A stretch of DNA of 64,000 nucleotides from contig NW_020194589.1 of the NCBI RefSeq assembly GCF_002865645.1, forward strand, positions 976,812 to 1,040,811. Direction: 5' to 3'. Positions 60,001-64,000 of the stretch are shown here, piece after piece. This DNA comes from Hyaloscypha bicolor E. Lineage: Eukaryota > Ascomycota > Leotiomycetes > Helotiales > Hyaloscyphaceae. Made by a program: the position numbers and the translations under genes. Under the pieces are notes generated by a model that saw nothing but the letters and a program-made list of their open reading frames with translations, did not search any database and was not told where the DNA came from. Numbering within the stretch: position 1 is the stretch's first letter; the number at the start of each line of letters is the position of its first letter.

Positions 60001-61140
60001 TTGCATATACCCAGAAATAAGAAGCCTGATTTGCTTTATTTCCTTCTAGTTCCTAATTACTTCTAGTAATATATTATTATAGATTTTAAGAGCTATCTAG
60101 AAAGCAAATCGGGCCATAATATAGTTACTATATTTATAGATTACTTATTTAAGCGCCTAATTATAATTCCCGTATGAGATATAATTATAGCCAAGTAGCT
60201 AGTACTTTTATTTTTATTTTATATAATATACTAAGTAAGTATTCCAGAAATAATTATATTAGATTAGGAACCCTAATTTATATCCGATTTTTAAAGCGAA
60301 TTCTATACGAGAATTAGTATAAAGCTCAAGCTCTTTATAGCTAATTATTTCTAAATAAATAAATAAATAGAGATTATTAATTAGTATTTTAATTAGAGAT
60401 TATACCCGTATATTAACTATTACTAAAATAATTAGGATAAATGAGTTACTATAATTAATTATTAATAAGCCTTCTTTTAGTATGAAACTATTAGCTAGTT
60501 CCTATTTATAACTAAAAAGGGCTATGAGCCTCATATTTCTCTAGATTAGAACTCTTCTATTAAAGTTAACTTACCTAAAAAGAAGCTAAATAGAGATAAA
60601 GCTAAAGTATTAGTAAATTAATTATATGAATTATAATAACTTACCTAAGGCTATATAGAGTAAGTATAGGAATAATATATAATATAAGCTAATAAATACT
60701 GCCGTTTAATTAATTTCAAAGTAGGAAATAAAATATAGGTTATTATAAAATACTAGAAATCTAATTATTCGAGCCGGAAGCTAGGGAATTAAATAGAGGG
60801 CCTATTTAAGTTTCTAGAATAGTATAGCTACTTATTTCTCCTAAAACTACTAGAAATCATAAAGATATATCTAGTTTTCTATATAGAGAAGTTATAAAAA
60901 GATCTCTAGAATCCTTTACTAGATTAAGTAAACCCGGAACCGCTCCTATTAATACTAGAGAATAGTAAACAAGAATACGGTATTAAATAGGTTATTATAA
61001 TTAAGCTAGTAAGAAATAGGCTAAAGTATAGAATTTAGTAAATTAGTTAGAATAAAGATCTAGTATAGTATCTAGCTTTAGTACTAAGTAATAGCCCCCT
61101 GGTTTTATAGAGTTTCTATAATAATAATATTAATATACTA
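57100..61140 (+). pseudogene. pol of retrotransposon B: protease, RT, RNase H, integrase, chromodomain
   Basis: Protease L-I-N-T-R-A-N-S at about 57213-57236 (active form L-I-D-T-G-A-N-S; Asp to Asn and Gly to Arg). RT: F-x-x-K-V-N-R-G near 58230, K-L-D near 58365, and Y-L-N-N at 58557-58568, where both catalytic Asp of Y-x-D-D are now Asn. RNase H at about 58980-59330. The integrase core starts I-I-I-D-F-K-S near 60075, with I-S-D-F further on and K-K-G-Y-E-P-H-I-S-L-D near 60510. After I-x-L-V-F-Y-I-E-K-L near 60880, a chromodomain-like stretch (Q-E-Y-G-I-K ... L-K-Y-R-I) ends at about 61140. All enzymatic sites are destroyed. Confidence 0.82.
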
Positions 61141-61380
61141 GGACCTCTATAAAACCTGTAATACTAGCTAGACTATATAAAAAATAATACTAGTCCAGAA
61201 TTATATGGAAATAATAATAAACCCTCCTAGGTTATATAGTAAAGGCACCGGCCTTTCATATATAATATTTATATCCGAGATACTAGTTTTACTTTAGGAA
61301 GGAGTATAGTACGAAATTAGATGAATTAATGGCTTATATAAAGCTCGGAAATGAGCTTATTATAAAAGAGGGAGTAATAT

Positions 61381-61652
61381 TATAATTCCCAGATACCCGG
61401 TATCTGAGATATCTTGCCAGATACTAGATGCCTCCTAGATATACGTAATACGGCCGCCTTACTAGGGAAATATACTTGGAATATACTAGAGATATTTAGA
61501 AAACTAGCCCCTTTAGGACTAGTATACTATGGGGTATATATATTTCCTCTTAGCCTCCTGTATTCTAGTTTTCCCTTCCTTAGCTTTGAATTATCTTATA
61601 AGGGACCTTCTACCTTGCTTTCCAAGCCCTAAATACCGTACCTATAATAATA
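61381..61652 (+). repeat. 3' LTR of retrotransposon B
   Basis: 272 bp, preceded by the purine-rich AAAAGAGGGAG (61365-61375, polypurine tract) and followed by ACTAT. A 72-codon open frame inside it is not a gene. Confidence 0.92.
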
Positions 61653-61657
61653 ACTAT

Positions 61658-63250
61658 ATTATTTAATAGAATTAAAAACTTCTCGGTTTCTCGAGTTTTT
61701 AAATTAGATAATTATAAATACCTAATTCCCTATATATAGATATATATAACTACTAAAAGAGCTATAATACTAGCTTTTTTATCTAAATTCCTTCTAGATA
61801 TTATTTAAATAGCTTAGAGAAATAATTCTTAATATTAGAATATCTTAAAATAGAGGCTTAATAAGAGAGATACTAAAAGAAAAGAAATCTAGAAAAATAA
61901 TTCGGGCCTATTTAAGTATTATTTAAGAATTATTATATCTAATAATTCTGCTTTATATTAAGAAGTTATAAAGCTTTATTATAATAATTTAATAGCCGGA
62001 TATTATAGAATAAAGAAAACTCTCGAGCTTCTTAGAAGATCCTAGTATTAGAAGAATATAAAAGAAGATATTTATAATTATTATTAAAAATATAATATTT
62101 ACTAGAGAGTTAAAGTAAAAAAGTATTTACTATATAGTCTGCTTAGTAGTTTATTATAGCCTAAAAGACTCTAAAATGAGATTTCTATAAATTTTATTAT
62201 AGGTTTATTATTATATAAAAATCTAATAAGAGATCCCGATTTTAATATAATTCTTATAATTATTAACTAGTATTTTAAAATAGTAAGATATATTATATAT
62301 TATAAAACTATTAATTTTCCGAAGCTTATTAAGATTATATAGAAATATATTTTCTTAATTTTTAATTTCTTTAATAAAATTATTTCTAATTAAGAAATAG
62401 TATTTATTAGCTAGTTCTAGTTTATTTTCTGCTTCTATTTAATATATAAATAATATTTAAGTATAGCTTATTATTCTTAGATAAATAATTAGATAAAAAG
62501 ATAAAACTAGGCCCTAGAATATTACCTAAAATATTATTATAATACTTAAAAATATAACTAGTTTAAGAAGTTATTTTTTGCGGAATTTATATATAATAAC
62601 TTAAAATATTAGGTTTTATAGGATATATTTTTTTATATATATTATAGATATTATTCTTAATTTTTATAAAATCCTAAGAATAGAATTATAAGAAAAATAC
62701 TAGCTATATATAAGAGACTAGAAACTCTTAAAGTAAAATAGAAAAAGCTTAAGAATTTATAGTATTATATATAAAATAATAGAGAAATCTATTATAATAA
62801 ATATTAGTTAGCTAAATACTATTTTAAAAAAGCCTAAATAATATTATTAATAAGAAATATTAAACTTAAAATAGGAAAACTTAAACTAAAATTTATAAGT
62901 TTATTTAAAATTCTTAAATATATTAATAATTTAATATATAAATTAGAACTACTAAATATATATAATTATTTATATTTAACTTTTTATATTTCTTTTTTTT
63001 TAAAAAGTATATAATAAAAAAGAATTAGAAGCTATATCTATATTTTTCTAGAGAATTTCCGGAATTAGTAAATAATAATAAAGAATAAGAATAGGAAATA
63101 GAAGCTATTATTAATTACTAATAAGATAATAGAAGTAAGAAGTAATAGTATTTAATTAAATAAAAAGCCTAATCTAAAGATTATAATACCTAATTACTTG
63201 CTTTTCCTAATTTTAAAATTTTTAAGAAACTTCTAAAATTATATAACTAA
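61658..63250 (+). pseudogene. Integrase and chromodomain end of family A copy 2
   Basis: Resumes the family A pol at the point matching 27867 of copy 1. The zinc-binding region (61960-62110) has Tyr for His/Cys. The core shows F-I-I-G-L-L-L-Y near 62195 and the second catalytic segment near 62370-62400. The C-terminal K-L-E-L and chromodomain-like end lie near 62940 and 63090-63190. Heavily RIPped. Confidence 0.7.
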
Positions 63251-64000
63251 AACTATAGCTTAAAATCCGAAATTACCTTTTAATAATCTCTTAAGACTTA
63301 AAAGAATTCTGAATTACTAAGAAAAAAACTACTTAAAAGAAAAAGAGAATCTAGATAGCTAAAAATAAAAAATATAAAAAAAAGGCTTAAAATAATAATA
63401 GAAATACTTTTTTCCTGGAATTTTTTATATATAAAGATTTTCTAGGGTTTTATTAAGGCTTATAAGAATTATATTTAAATTATTAGAAAAAGATTTAGAA
63501 TTAAGAAAGATTTATTATAAGTAAACTAGCTATAAATATTTTAAATAAATAAACTCTAATTCTTATAAATTCCTAATTCCCAAAGCAAGAATACTAAATA
63601 CTAGCTTTATTTAGAACTTAATAAAGAATTAGTTAATACTTTCCGGAATTCACTTATTTCTTAATAAGATATAGTTATATTATAATAATATTAGTATTAA
63701 GAATATTAAGAAAAGTAAATAAGGAATTTATATAAGCTATATATATTTTATAAAAAGCCCGAACTTCTAAAATTAGATCCCGAATAGTTATAAATATTAT
63801 ATTATTAGTATTTAAAATACTAGTAATAAACTATTTAGTAATCTTAGTAATAAGATTAATATCTTAAAAATAAACTTTATAGTATTTCTTTAAGAAATTA
63901 GTAAGTACCTAAATATATTAAAAAAAACTTATTTTTAGAATACTATTAGTTTACTAGTAATATATAGTATTATTATATAAGTTATAGAATACTATTTATA
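63251..64000 (+). other. 3' region of family A copy 2, cut by the window end
   Basis: Corresponds to 29470 to about 30150 of copy 1, the start of the possible extra ORF region. It carries more TAA/TAG than copy 1, so it does not by itself decide whether the region was coding. Confidence 0.5.

Larger units (their letters stand above)
54951..61652 (+). mobile_element. Ty3/gypsy chromodomain retrotransposon B, nested, complete
   Basis: 6702 bp with LTRs 54951-55223 and 61381-61652 and the 5-bp target duplication ACTAT (54946-54950 and 61653-61657). Copy 1 of family A has a single ACTAT at the corresponding place (27862-27866), which proves the insertion. It contains gag with a zinc knuckle, protease, RT, RNase H, integrase and a C-terminal chromodomain, all closed by RIP stops. 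It is less degraded than family A, in keeping with later arrival. Confidence 0.92.
49537..64000 (+). mobile_element. Family A copy 2, interrupted twice, runs off the window
   Basis: It begins with a 298-bp LTR (49537-49834) matching copy 1, then gag, pol and the region after pol in the same order. It is split by a Tc1-like element (51827-53075) and by retrotransposon B (54951-61652). The last bases of the window correspond to about position 30150 in copy 1, so the 3' LTR lies beyond the end. RIP damage is somewhat heavier than in copy 1 (more TAA/TAG, fewer remaining CG). Five bases before it are ATTAT; the partner duplication is outside the window. Confidence 0.88.

Noticed and set aside
61414..61632. 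72-codon ORF within the 3' LTR of retrotransposon B
   Set aside because: It lies wholly inside an LTR and is not preserved in the partner LTR (54951-55223).
1..64000. Mitochondrial or centromeric origin suggested by extreme AT content
   Set aside because: Nuclear-type introns, NLR gene and LTR elements rule out mitochondrial DNA. A centromere cannot be excluded, but nothing in the sequence itself marks one.

Overview
The window is nuclear DNA of a filamentous ascomycete (Pezizomycotina), judged from short GT-AG introns with fungal branch sites, a HET-NACHT-ankyrin gene, chromodomain Ty3/gypsy retrotransposons, a fungal Tc1-like transposon, and pervasive repeat-induced point mutation (RIP). 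The species cannot be named from the sequence. About nine tenths of the window is extremely AT-rich. CpA and TpG are almost absent there, TpA is dominant, and nearly every reading frame carries TAA/TAG stops where related elements have CAA, CAG or TGG. That is an AT-isochore made of RIP-inactivated repeats.

Layout. 1-9002: RIP-degraded DNA with a GC-rich hairpin (481-563), two related minus-strand pseudogenes with minisatellites (1290-2990), and a probable gag remnant (7860-9002). 9003-12182: a non-autonomous LTR element (LARD-like) with matching 217-bp LTRs and two internal tandem-repeat blocks. 12184-14145: gag-protease and the first part of pol of a degraded gypsy-type element, carrying an intact 148-bp MITE. 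14146-20400: the only GC-balanced island. It holds one apparently intact gene, an NLR-like HET-NACHT-ankyrin protein of about 1719 residues with three exons (14567-19851), followed by a small gene whose second exon has decayed by RIP (20188-20810).

20811-64000 is again AT-rich and is built mostly of LTR elements: family A copy 1 (23726-31537, complete, target duplication AATTA); element D (35265-41540, 131-bp LTRs); a 535-bp terminal-inverted-repeat element (48999-49533); and family A copy 2 (from 49537 past the window end). Copy 2 is interrupted by a Tc1-like element (51827-53075) and by a second chromodomain retrotransposon, element B (54951-61652, target duplication ACTAT). Copy 1 supplies the empty site for both nested insertions, so the order of events can be read directly.

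The host gene is the functional centre. HET, NACHT and a long run of near-identical ankyrin units form the architecture of fungal NLR-like receptors used in allorecognition and probably innate immunity. Its repeats are still expanding (a perfect 111-bp duplication). The surrounding RIPped transposons supply no working protein that I can see; they isolate the gene in a rapidly changing compartment.
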